Of a stretch of 15,335 nt of DNA, positions 4,550-10,819 are shown in pieces. The first letter of the stretch is position 1, and every line of letters starts with the position of its first letter. Under the pieces are notes generated by a model. It saw nothing but the letters and a program-made list of their open reading frames with translations, was not told the DNA's origin and ran no database searches. The translations under genes were made by a program, and so were the position numbers. Source of the DNA: Anaerolineae bacterium (lineage in GTDB: Bacteria > Chloroflexota > Anaerolineae > JAFGEY01); contig JAFGJF010000029.1 of assembly GCA_016929205.1 (NCBI GenBank), positions 1-15,335 on the forward strand. Direction: 5' to 3'.

Positions 4550-5962
4550 ATGAGCACATTCGGCAACATCCTAAAAAGCTATCGCGAGCGCGCCGGCCTT
4601 TCGCAAACCGAGTTGGCCGAACGGGCCGGGTTAAGCGGCAGCACAATCAGCCGCGTCGAGAGCGGCGAGCGCAATCCGCTCCGGAAGCGCTCGCAAGTGA
4701 TGGCGTTGGTCAAGACACTGGGTCTGAATCAGGCCGAGACCGACAGCCTGCTCTCGGCGGCAGACCTCGCTCCGAGCACGGCGACCGAACTGTCTCTTCA
4801 TCCCCGGGACGACACGCTCTACAAAATCGCGAAAGAGCTGGAAGCGCTGCGCACCGACTCGCAGGTCACGCCGGCCCAGGTTCATTTTGTCGAAGAAACA
4901 CTGCTGCTCGTTTTGCGCGGGGCGCGCGCGGCCCTGCCCCAGGCCGACCTGTCCTCTCTGCCCGGCGGCACACCGACCAAGCGCCAGTTGAGCGAAGAGG
5001 TGCGCTACCTGGACGATCTGTTGGGTGACATCATTGGCGGCAAGTCCCAGGTCAGCACGCTGCCATTCACAGTCCTGCACGCGGCGGCACGCAGCCCACA
5101 CTGGGAGCTAAAGCGCCGCCTGGCAGAAGCGCTGCCGGCATTGCTGCCCATCGATCCCCGGCAGAGTTTGACCCTGGCCCAGACGCTGCGCGACGATCCG
5201 CCCGATCCCGAATGGCGCACCGACGTCAGGCGGCGGGTCATCGAGGCCATGCCCGTGCTGTGGCGGCAGATGCCGCAAGCGGTTGCGCCGCTGTTACACT
5301 GGCGCGAAGGCGACGAGGTGTATGCGGTGATGGCAACGCTGGACGTGTTGGCCAACATCAACGACGCCGCCCTGGCAGATGCAGTCAAGGCCGGCGTGCT
5401 CGATCACGTCGCAGAAAGCGACCGCCACGCCGTGACGCTGTACGCAGAGGTATTGGAACACTGCGTGCTCGACCCGGACGCGGCCCTGGAGCTGATCGAG
5501 CAGCACCGCGATGACGAAGAACGGCTGGTGCGCATCTGCATGGCGCGCCCGTTATACCGCCTGCTGACGCACAAGACGGCGGCAGCGCTCAAGATGATGC
5601 ACTACGTGCTGCGGCAGGAAAAAGGAAAAGCGGTCGAACACCAGAACGTGCGTAGAGCCGTGTCGAGCCACGCCGGAGAACTGATCGGCCTGTTGGACAG
5701 TGCCTACGATGACAGCGCGCTGGCGTTGATCCGGGCGCTCATCGCCGACCGGGACGTTCACATTCGCCGCCGGGTCTGCGATACACTGAGCACCCTGGTT
5801 GAAGGCCATCCGGACATCGCCCTGGATCTGATCCAGACCTTTTTGCTCCAAGACCGAGACCGGTTCGTCCACGAGCGCACGTGGAACGCGCTTCGAGCCT
5901 TGATGAACCACGGTTCAGAACGCGCCGAGGAATTGTGCGCGCAGATGATCGAGATCGCATAA
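4550..5962 (+). CDS. XRE-family regulator with a long C-terminal helical-repeat domain, 470 aa
   Basis: Residues 3-72 form an XRE/Cro-type helix-turn-helix; AGLSQTELAERAGLSGSTIS with the following RVESGERNP is a textbook example. The following 400 residues look entirely helical and repetitive, built of 30-40-residue units such as SALALIRALIADRDVHIRRRV and DIALDLIQTFLLQDRDRFVHERT, resembling HEAT-type repeats. Such a scaffold usually binds protein or nucleic acid. The ATG at 4550 has only a weak AGAAAGA upstream but is the only start that includes the whole DNA-binding domain. The repeated GTCAAT-AC sites in its promoter and in the divergent one suggest autoregulation and control of the actin-like operon. 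I know no named family for this combination. A small membrane protein gene follows 89 bases later. Confidence 0.82.
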   Translation: MSTFGNILKSYRERAGLSQTELAERAGLSGSTISRVESGERNPLRKRSQVMALVKTLGLNQAETDSLLSAADLAPSTATELSLHPRDDTLYKIAKELEALRTDSQVTPAQVHFVEETLLLVLRGARAALPQADLSSLPGGTPTKRQLSEEVRYLDDLLGDIIGGKSQVSTLPFTVLHAAARSPHWELKRRLAEALPALLPIDPRQSLTLAQTLRDDPPDPEWRTDVRRRVIEAMPVLWRQMPQAVAPLLHWREGDEVYAVMATLDVLANINDAALADAVKAGVLDHVAESDRHAVTLYAEVLEHCVLDPDAALELIEQHRDDEERLVRICMARPLYRLLTHKTAAALKMMHYVLRQEKGKAVEHQNVRRAVSSHAGELIGLLDSAYDDSALALIRALIADRDVHIRRRVCDTLSTLVEGHPDIALDLIQTFLLQDRDRFVHERTWNALRALMNHGSERAEELCAQMIEIA

Positions 5963-6051
5963 AAAAAGAGTCTAGCTGCAAAGGTACACACGTCCGCTGC
6001 TGAACAAGCCCCCGTGCGGACGCAGGACAACAGACCGAATGTAGAGAAGAC

Positions 6052-6219
6052 ATGGAAGAGTGGATCACCGAGATTGGGCTGTTTGTCGGGGCGATGATGT
6101 TCATCATGGTGCTGACCATCGCCTACAAGAACAGCGTGATCAGAGAACAAGCAGCCAAGATCCAGAAACTGGAAACGACGCTCAAAGAGATGATCAATCT
6201 CGGCAAAAGCGCACTGTGA
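6052..6219 (+). CDS. Small membrane protein with a coiled-coil tail, 55 aa
   Basis: The frame opens with ATG at 6052 and ends at TGA 6217-6219. Residues 8-24 (IGLFVGAMMFIMVLTIAY) make a single hydrophobic helix. The remaining 30 residues are charged and helical, with heptad-like spacing (IREQAAKIQKLETTLKEMI), suggesting a short coiled coil. AGAGAAG five to ten bases upstream is a modest ribosome binding site. It lies 89 bases after the XRE gene on the same strand with no promoter seen between, so it is probably in that operon. No family is recognised. Type Ib phage-shock PspB or FtsL/DivIC-like proteins have a similar layout but no sequence match can be claimed. Confidence 0.6.
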   Translation: MEEWITEIGLFVGAMMFIMVLTIAYKNSVIREQAAKIQKLETTLKEMINLGKSAL

Positions 6220-6234
6220 TCCCCGGATCAGCCT

Positions 6235-6879
6235 CTACTGCGCCGCAGCCAACAGCTTGACCATCGTTGTCCAGATCGTCTCGTGCACCCGATCCGGCGG
6301 CGCGTTGCCATCAACGATCTCGATCGTTTCCCCACCCCGGCGAAGCCGCTCGATCGCGGCCCAATAACTGCCGCGCACCCCGGTCAAGGCCTTTTGGTTC
6401 TCAAACAGCTCAAAATGATCGCCCCGCCCGCTGGCGATGCGCTGCAAGCAGACGTCCACCGGCACATCGAGAAAAAAACACACGTCGGGGCGAATGCAGC
6501 GCGAGTGCATATCCCACAGCCAATCCCAATCGAGATTCATGCCCTGGTAAGCAAATGAGGAAACGTAATAACGGTCGGTGATGACGTCGGTTCCTGCTTG
6601 CAAATGGAGGGCCATCCCCAGATCGCCATCGGTGTGATAGAGATGATCCATCCGATCGGCAGCAAAAAGCGCGGCCAAAGCGGCGGCATCCATCCTGATC
6701 CGGTGTTCCAGCACCATCCGGATCTGCAAGCCGGCAGGGCCATCGCTTGGCTCGCGGGTGACGAACACGGAACGCAAGCGGCGCAGCCGTTCCGCCAGCA
6801 GCCTGACCTGAGTTGTCGTGCCGGCCCCATCCAGCCCTTCAAACGCACAAAAGATACCCGGTCCCGGATTTAGATACAT
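6235..6879 (-). CDS. tmk: Thymidylate kinase (dTMP kinase), 214 aa, with lysine-less P-loop
   Basis: Phosphorylates dTMP to dTDP with ATP. Family motifs are in order: P-loop FEGLDGAGTTTQ at 13-24, dTMP-binding TREPSDGP at 41-48, ADRMDHL at 74-80, the DR motif ITDRYYVSSFAYQG at 100-113, and lid RIASGRGDHFELFE at 147-160. The usual P-loop Lys is Thr, a variant I believe occurs in some bacterial homologues; the Arg-rich lid may compensate. The ATG at 6879 is four bases after the stop of the preceding paralogue and within reach of GAGG, so the two are coupled; the open frame extends upstream only by overlap. Length is normal for the family. The gene ends 15 bases from the convergent small membrane protein, with no hairpin between. 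Confidence 0.85.
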   Translation of the reverse strand: MYLNPGPGIFCAFEGLDGAGTTTQVRLLAERLRRLRSVFVTREPSDGPAGLQIRMVLEHRIRMDAAALAALFAADRMDHLYHTDGDLGMALHLQAGTDVITDRYYVSSFAYQGMNLDWDWLWDMHSRCIRPDVCFFLDVPVDVCLQRIASGRGDHFELFENQKALTGVRGSYWAAIERLRRGGETIEIVDGNAPPDRVHETIWTTMVKLLAAAQ

Positions 6880-6883
6880 CCTG

Positions 6884-7456
6884 TTAATCCTCGCCACAGC
6901 CCAAATCTGCGATGCGCTGGCAACAACGGTCATAGAGCTGATCTGTGCCTCCGCAACCATCGACAACAACGACGTTCTGTCCAACGCCTTGCAGGGCCAC
7001 GATCGCCGTTCGGTAATGCCTGCTCAAACCCGTGGCCACATCCGGCTCGACCTCGACAAAGAGGGTCAAATCTGGAACGCGGCAGCGAGCATTGATCTTG
7101 TGCAGCCAATCCAGATCGACATGCTCGAGATGGCAGGCATAGGAAAACGCCAGGTAGCGCGCGCACAACACGTATCGCCCTGCTGACAGCCAGGACAGCA
7201 CACCATCCTCTCGGCCGAGGTGATCCATACGATCGGCCACATCGTAGAGGGCCAGGCTGAGCGGATCGATGCACAGCCGTCCCCGCCGGGACAGTGCGAT
7301 CTGCGCGCCCACAGGCCCACTGGTCGGCTCGGCCGTGCGCTCGGCCGCGATTCTACGGTCGCCCAGCCAGCGATACAACCGCTGAATCAACGTATCCAGC
7401 ACGGCCTCATTCACACATTCCAAGGCGATCAATCTACCCTTACGCATTACGGCCAT
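6884..7456 (-). CDS. Degenerate thymidylate kinase paralogue without a P-loop, 190 aa
   Basis: Clearly related to the kinase that follows it: LIALECVNEAVLDTL (9-23) aligns with the partner's FCAFEGLDGAGTTTQ, AEPTSGPVGAQI (42-53) with REPSDGPAGLQI, ADRMDHLGRED (75-85) with ADRMDHLYHTD, and CARYLAFSYACHL (98-110) with TDRYYVSSFAYQG. The Gly-rich phosphate loop is gone, the catalytic DR has become AR, and the lid segment is shortened. It is therefore unlikely to bind ATP or catalyse, yet the frame is intact, which suggests a retained non-catalytic role, for example as a partner of the downstream enzyme, since these kinases are dimers. The start at 7456 is supported by AAGGTG five bases upstream. 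It is first in the two-gene operon. Confidence 0.72.
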   Translation of the reverse strand: MAVMRKGRLIALECVNEAVLDTLIQRLYRWLGDRRIAAERTAEPTSGPVGAQIALSRRGRLCIDPLSLALYDVADRMDHLGREDGVLSWLSAGRYVLCARYLAFSYACHLEHVDLDWLHKINARCRVPDLTLFVEVEPDVATGLSRHYRTAIVALQGVGQNVVVVDGCGGTDQLYDRCCQRIADLGCGED

Positions 7457-7465
7457 TTACACCTT

Positions 7466-7486
7466 GGTCGGAACGTCATTCCGACC
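7466..7486. repeat. Hairpin GGTCGGAA-N5-TTCCGACC before the kinase pair
   Basis: Perfect 8-bp arms (7466-7473, 7479-7486) with a five-base loop. It ends ten bases before the start codon of the degenerate kinase gene, next to its AAGGTG ribosome binding site. It may be a dispersed REP-like palindrome or a leader hairpin affecting translation. Confidence 0.5.
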
Positions 7487-7520
7487 TACACTCTCTCATC
7501 TTGGGAAATACCACGCTTTT

Positions 7521-7547
7521 TACAGGAAATTTACAGAACTCGTACAG
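7521..7547 (+). promoter_or_regulatory. Three TACAG repeats at exact 11-bp spacing upstream of cysH
   Basis: TACAG occurs at 7521-7525, 7532-7536 and 7543-7547. Spacing of one helical turn puts the sites on the same DNA face; direct repeats at 11 bp are typical of PhoB/OmpR-type response regulators. The array ends 20 bases before a perfect -10 that has no good -35, fitting an activated promoter. The regulator is unknown. Confidence 0.45.
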
Positions 7548-7558
7548 ACTTTTTTCAA
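7530..7558 (-). promoter_or_regulatory. Possible promoter of the thymidylate kinase pair
   Basis: On the minus strand, -35 TTGAAA (7553-7558), a 17-bp spacer and -10 TGTAAA (7530-7535). The -10 is poor. It overlaps the TACAG repeats used in the other direction, so the two divergent units may share control. Confidence 0.35.
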
Positions 7559-7566
7559 AAAAGCCG

Positions 7567-7572
7567 TATAAT
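7567..7572 (+). promoter_or_regulatory. -10 element of the cysH promoter
   Basis: A perfect TATAAT, 28 bases before the chosen start codon. The 17-18 bp upstream position holds ACAGAC/TACAGA rather than a -35 consensus. The spacer contains the palindrome CTTTTTT-C-AAAAAAG (7549-7563). Confidence 0.55.
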
Positions 7573-7599
7573 ATGAGTATAGGTAATGAATGATACAAG

Positions 7600-8352
7600 A
7601 TGGCACCAGAGACTCAAACATTGCTCGCCGAAAATCAAACGGGACACACCATGATGGCCGTGTCACCACTTTTTCTCATCGACTTGAACGCGTTCGAACA
7701 GTGGACGCCACACAAGATCGTGCAATGGGCCGTAGAAACTTTTGGCAACGACCTGGCGATGACCTCATCCTTCCAGCAGCAAAGCCTGCCCCTGCTTCAC
7801 ATCGTTTCGACCGTCGTGCCACACCTGCCCATTTTTTTCCTGGACACGGGATACCATTTCAAAGAAACACTGGCGTTTAGAACACTTGTCGCCGAACAAC
7901 TCGGGCTCAATGTACAAGATATCCATCCCGAAATGAGCCGCGAGGATCAAGAGGCCAAATACGGGCCCGATCTACCGAGCACAAATCCAGATCTGTGCTG
8001 CTACCTCAACAAAGTGCTGCCCCTGCAAAAAGCGATGAAAGGCTATCGCGCCTGGATTACCGGTATTCGCCGGGATCAATCCCCCGCACGGGCCAACGCG
8101 CCGATCGTCGACATCCGCCAGGACGGCATCGCCAAGATCGCGCCGCTGGCAACCTGGACCGGGGAAGACGTAAAGCGCTATATGGCCTTTCACCAACTGC
8201 CCAAACACCCGCTCTACCAACAGGGATATAAAAGCATCGGCTGCGCGCCATGTACACAACCCATCCAGGAAGGAGAAAATGAGCGCGCCGGGCGCTGGGC
8301 GGGCAAACAGAAAACAGAATGCGGACTACATACCGTGTTTCGAATTAAATAG
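7600..8352 (+). CDS. cysH: Assimilatory APS reductase ([4Fe-4S] CysH type), 250 aa
   Basis: Reduces adenylyl sulfate to sulfite for cysteine synthesis, using thioredoxin-type electrons. The fold motifs are present: SSFQQQS at 56-62 (nucleotide loop), LDTGYHF at 81-87, and TGIRRDQSPAR at 154-164. The four cluster cysteines are at CC133-134 and C215-A-P-C218, the pattern that separates APS reductases from cluster-free PAPS reductases. The catalytic Cys241 lies in KTECGLH (238-244). The start is uncertain: ATG 7600 lacks a clear ribosome binding site but fits the -10 at 7567; ATG 7651 is an alternative that leaves all motifs intact. No sulfate adenylyltransferase or transporter gene is in the window, so it stands alone. 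It ends ahead of a bidirectional terminator. Confidence 0.9.
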   Translation: MAPETQTLLAENQTGHTMMAVSPLFLIDLNAFEQWTPHKIVQWAVETFGNDLAMTSSFQQQSLPLLHIVSTVVPHLPIFFLDTGYHFKETLAFRTLVAEQLGLNVQDIHPEMSREDQEAKYGPDLPSTNPDLCCYLNKVLPLQKAMKGYRAWITGIRRDQSPARANAPIVDIRQDGIAKIAPLATWTGEDVKRYMAFHQLPKHPLYQQGYKSIGCAPCTQPIQEGENERAGRWAGKQKTECGLHTVFRIK

Positions 8353-8380
8353 ATCAAAGGAACGGGCACAAAGAGAAAAC

Positions 8381-8426
8381 ACGGCGTCCAGAGCGGCGCG
8401 CGCTCTGGACGCCGTTGTTTCGTTTT
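8381..8426. terminator. Bidirectional terminator between cysH and the convergent orphan gene
   Basis: Perfect 15-bp arms (8381-8395, 8401-8415) around GCGCG. The plus side continues TGTTTCGTTTT; the minus side continues GTTTTCTCTTTG. It lies 29 bases after the cysH stop and 37 bases beyond the end of the opposing gene, so it can serve both. Confidence 0.85.
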
Positions 8427-8452
8427 CCCTATTGGATGATCCGGCAACTGGC

Positions 8453-8815
8453 CTAGGCGATCGTGTCCGTCACGGGCAAACTGATCCGACCCAGCTCGGG
8501 AACGTTGATCTGAAGCGTGACCGTATGCTCACCTGGTTCCAACGGGCCAGGCACAAAAATCGTCATCACGGCCCCATAACCAACGTAAAGCGAGGCAGAC
8601 CAGGTAATGCTGCTGGCCTCACGCGTCTTGCTGTTTAGGGTCACCGTGATCCCATCCAGGGCACGCTCTTCGCCGTCAACGGATAGTTTGGCCAATCCGC
8701 TGATCGATCCGGAATCGATGGTGTTTTTGACCTGAAAGACAAACCCCTCATCCTGGTTCTTGAGGCTGCCCTGGACGTACAGCTTTTTGAGCATCTCTGG
8801 CGACGTTCCGTACAT
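8453..8815 (-). CDS. Hypothetical protein, 120 aa, beta-rich, single-gene unit
   Basis: Not recognised with confidence. The start at ATG 8815 is favoured over an upstream in-frame ATG by GGAG seven bases before it in an AAAGGAGAA context. The sequence after residue 20 alternates hydrophobic and polar residues as in a beta-sandwich. It contains GFVFQVKNTIDSGSIS near 24-39, LSVDGEERALDGITVTL near 43-60 and GPLEPGEHTVTLQINVP near 89-105. No signal peptide or membrane helix is seen, so it is probably cytoplasmic. The layout (short, DGE turn, PGEHTV turn) is reminiscent of the small beta subunit of C-glycoside deglycosidases (DUF6379-like), but this is only an impression. It has its own promoter at 8876-8903 and a terminator, so it is monocistronic. 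Confidence 0.72.
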   Translation of the reverse strand: MYGTSPEMLKKLYVQGSLKNQDEGFVFQVKNTIDSGSISGLAKLSVDGEERALDGITVTLNSKTREASSITWSASLYVGYGAVMTIFVPGPLEPGEHTVTLQINVPELGRISLPVTDTIA

Positions 8816-8875
8816 GCGTGTTCTCCTTTCAAGACTTGAGCGAATGGTAAATTGTGGCAAATTGACTCTAGGGCA

Positions 8876-8903
8876 AGTATATTCAAAGTAGGCAAGAGGT
8901 CAA
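8876..8903 (-). promoter_or_regulatory. Promoter of the 120-aa orphan gene
   Basis: On the minus strand, -35 TTGACC (8898-8903), a 16-bp spacer and -10 TATACT (8876-8881). The start codon is about 60 bases downstream. No other gene could use it. Confidence 0.65.
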
Positions 8904-8916
8904 GTTGGCCTAGATA

Positions 8917-8971
8917 TGGATGGCAACCGAGGTTGCAGTCGTCCGGACCGAGCAAGAAAGCCGGTTCTACC
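8917..8971 (+). repeat. Duplicated element, copy 1 (ahead of the ABC operon)
   Basis: Positions 8917-8938 are identical over 22 bases to 12406-12427; the core is GGCAACCGAGGTTGC, itself a small dyad. CCGAGCA follows at the same offset (31) in both copies, and TCTACC at offsets 49 and 45. Copy 1 lies 43 bases upstream of the operon promoter's -35. It is not coding. Confidence 0.7.
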
Positions 8972-8980
8972 TGCCGGAAC

Positions 8981-9010
8981 TTGACAAAACGATATCTGTG
9001 GTAGTATCAT
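8981..9010 (+). promoter_or_regulatory. Promoter of the Gld-type ABC operon
   Basis: Perfect -35 TTGACA (8981-8986), an 18-bp spacer and -10 TATCAT (9005-9010). The RNA would start near 9017. The ATPase start codon lies about 143 bases further, behind a terminator-like hairpin. Confidence 0.7.
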
Positions 9011-9022
9011 ATCACGTGAGAC

Positions 9023-9056
9023 AAAAGCATCGGCCTGAGGCAGATGCTTTTTGTTT
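9023..9056 (+). terminator. Promoter-proximal terminator (candidate attenuator) in the ABC operon leader
   Basis: Nine pairs (9023-9031 with 9043-9051), one G/A mismatch, then GCC/GGC around a TGA loop, followed by a T-run ending in TGTTT. It sits within the first 40 bases of the predicted transcript, and no upstream plus-strand gene needs a terminator here. It could attenuate the operon or end a very short RNA. The rest of the leader (9057-9159) shows no riboswitch class I recognise. Confidence 0.65.
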
Positions 9057-9159
9057 GAACCAATCTTGGCAGTTTCACAGCCCCGTCCAACAGCCAGGCC
9101 GGTACAAGACCTGTCCCAGCCGCAAGGCGTTAAAGGATGGGGGTTTGCAGGAGAAAGCA

Positions 9160-10113
9160 GTGATCGACGTCAAACACTTGGGTAAAACGTATGGCAGATT
9201 TCGCGCCCTGAACGATGTCAGTTTTCACGTCGAAAAGGGCGAGGTCGTTGGCTTTTTGGGGCCAAACGGCGCGGGTAAAACGACGACGATGCGCATCCTG
9301 ACCGGCTATATGCCGTCCAGCGAAGGCCAGGCGCGCGTCGCCGGATTTGACGTGTTTCAGAATTCTCTGGAGGTGCGCAAGCGTATCGGCTACCTGCCCG
9401 AGTCGGTCCCCCTGTACGCAGAGATGAGCGTACGCGCCTATTTGGACTATATGGCCAGCCTGCACCGGGTGGGCGATCGAAGGCAGGCCGTGAAACGGGC
9501 CATGGAACGATGCTACATCGCAGACCGGGCCGACTCGCTGATCGGCAAATTGTCCAAGGGGCTGAGGCAGCGAGTGGGTCTGGCCCAGGCCATCGTCCAC
9601 GACCCCGAGGTGTTGATCCTCGACGAACCGACCATTGGCCTGGATCCCCGGCAGATTACCGAAGTCAGAGATCTGATCAAAACACTGGGGCAGGAGCACA
9701 CCGTCATTCTGAGCACACACATTTTGCCCGAGGTCAGCCAGACCTGCGACCGGGTGCTGATCATCAACAACGGCCAACTCGTCGCCGAAGGCGCTCCCGG
9801 TGATTTGACCGCGCAACTGGAAACCGGCGGGCGCATCCAGATCAGGATCGGCAACGCCGAGATCGACGCAGCCGCGATCTTGAGCACCATTCCCGACGTC
9901 ACCAACGTCAACACAAGAGGTAACGGCATCTACGAGCTCGATTGCTCGGCGAGTGTCGACCGGCGCGCCGACGTAGCGCGGGCCGTCGTCGCCCAGGGAT
10001 GGGACCTGCTCGAGTTGCAGAGTGTGCATTTGAGTCTGGAGGACGTTTTCCTCAAGCTCACGATGGAGGAGAACGAGATGGCAGCAGAGATCGAGGAGGG
10101 ACCTGATGCGTAA
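9160..10113 (+). CDS. ABC transporter ATP-binding protein, Gld-type (317 aa)
   Basis: Cytoplasmic ATPase of an ABC-2 exporter. Walker A GPNGAGKTT lies at 34-42, the signature LSKGLRQRVG at 131-140 (LSKG in place of LSGG, as is common in GldA-like proteins), Walker B LILDEP at 152-157 and the switch His in STHI at 185-188. Residues 220-317 form the extended C-terminal domain seen in GldA/NatA-type ATPases. The start is GTG at 9160, preceded by GGAG at about six bases, and gives MIDVKHLGKTYG, a normal family N-terminus; the open frame to 8920 is leader and repeat. The stop overlaps the permease start by eight bases. The partners are that permease and a GldG-like protein. The substrate is unknown; in Bacteroidetes the homologous set acts in gliding, but distant phyla use it for undetermined export. 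Confidence 0.9.
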   Translation: MIDVKHLGKTYGRFRALNDVSFHVEKGEVVGFLGPNGAGKTTTMRILTGYMPSSEGQARVAGFDVFQNSLEVRKRIGYLPESVPLYAEMSVRAYLDYMASLHRVGDRRQAVKRAMERCYIADRADSLIGKLSKGLRQRVGLAQAIVHDPEVLILDEPTIGLDPRQITEVRDLIKTLGQEHTVILSTHILPEVSQTCDRVLIINNGQLVAEGAPGDLTAQLETGGRIQIRIGNAEIDAAAILSTIPDVTNVNTRGNGIYELDCSASVDRRADVARAVVAQGWDLLELQSVHLSLEDVFLKLTMEENEMAAEIEEGPDA

Positions 10114-10819
10114 CGTTTGGATCATTGCCAGGCGAGAGCTGTACGCCTATTTCGCTTCGCCCATCGCTTACCTCGTCGCCGCAGCGTTCATTTTTTTGTG
10201 CGGCATCTTTTTCGTCGGCGGGGTGACACAATGGCGCGACGCCAGCATGCAGCCGGTGCACGGCTCGCTGAGTGTCGTCTTGATTTTCGTCGCCCCGATC
10301 CTGACCATGCGCCTCTTGTCTCGCGAGCAAGACCTGGGCACGATCGAACTGCTGCTCACTGCTCCCGTGCGCAGTTGGGAAGTCGTCGGCGGCAAGTTTT
10401 TGGCCAGCTTGCTCTTTTACCTGGGCATGATCCTGGTCACCGGCCTGTACGTCGTGATCCTGGTCGTTTACGGTACCCCCGATATGGGCACGATTGGCGC
10501 CAGCACGGTGGGCGTGGTCTTGTTGGGAGCAGCCATGCTGGCGTTAGGGGTCTTTACGTCGGCGCTGACCAAAAACCAGGTTGTCGCCGCCGTTCTCGGC
10601 GTCGTGGCCAGCGTCAGTCTGTGGCTGCTCGACATCCTCAGCGCACTGTTTGGCGGAACGGCACAAAAGGTGATCTCGTACTTGACGCCTTCGGGGCACT
10701 ATGACAGTTTCATCGACGGGATCATTGATACACGCGACCTGGTGTATTACGCCAGCTTTTGCTTCGTCCTGCTCTTTCTCGCCAGCCAGGTCATCGAGTC
10801 CAAAAGGTGGCAAGCATGA
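10106..10819 (+). CDS. ABC-2 type permease, GldF-like (237 aa)
   Basis: Integral membrane subunit of the exporter. Six hydrophobic helices can be read: about 17-37, 54-70, 97-123, 131-152, 159-182 and 212-229. The first follows the amphipathic RNVWIIARRELYAYFASPIAY segment. LLSREQDLGTIELLLTAPVRSWEVVGGKF (69-97) is the conserved cytoplasmic coupling region of ABC-2 permeases, where ETGTxELLLTxPV is typical. GGAGGG lies five to seven bases ahead of ATG 10106. The gene overlaps the ATPase stop and shares ATGA with the next start, so all three are translationally coupled. Only one permease is present, as expected for Gld-type systems that may work as homodimers. Confidence 0.9.
   Translation: MRNVWIIARRELYAYFASPIAYLVAAAFIFLCGIFFVGGVTQWRDASMQPVHGSLSVVLIFVAPILTMRLLSREQDLGTIELLLTAPVRSWEVVGGKFLASLLFYLGMILVTGLYVVILVVYGTPDMGTIGASTVGVVLLGAAMLALGVFTSALTKNQVVAAVLGVVASVSLWLLDILSALFGGTAQKVISYLTPSGHYDSFIDGIIDTRDLVYYASFCFVLLFLASQVIESKRWQA

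Noticed and set aside
5990..6024. Inverted repeat CGTCCGC/GCGGACG after the XRE gene as a terminator
   Set aside because: The loop is about 18 bases and no T-run follows on either strand.
7685..7698. A GAAC-GC-GTTC palindrome resembling the SOS-like boxes
   Set aside because: The spacing is two bases instead of four and it lies inside the cysH coding sequence.
8917..9159. Upstream extension of the ABC ATPase to position 8920
   Set aside because: It would run through the duplicated element, the promoter and the terminator hairpin. GTG at 9160 has a good ribosome binding site and gives the family N-terminus.
9057..9159. A riboswitch in the ABC operon leader (a GCAA tetraloop at 9122-9125 suggested a c-di-GMP-I type)
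   Set aside because: The other conserved segments of that class are missing and only a three-pair stem supports the loop.
9130..10125. A 331-codon minus-strand open frame
   Set aside because: Antisense to the ABC ATPase, whose Walker A, signature and Walker B motifs are complete.
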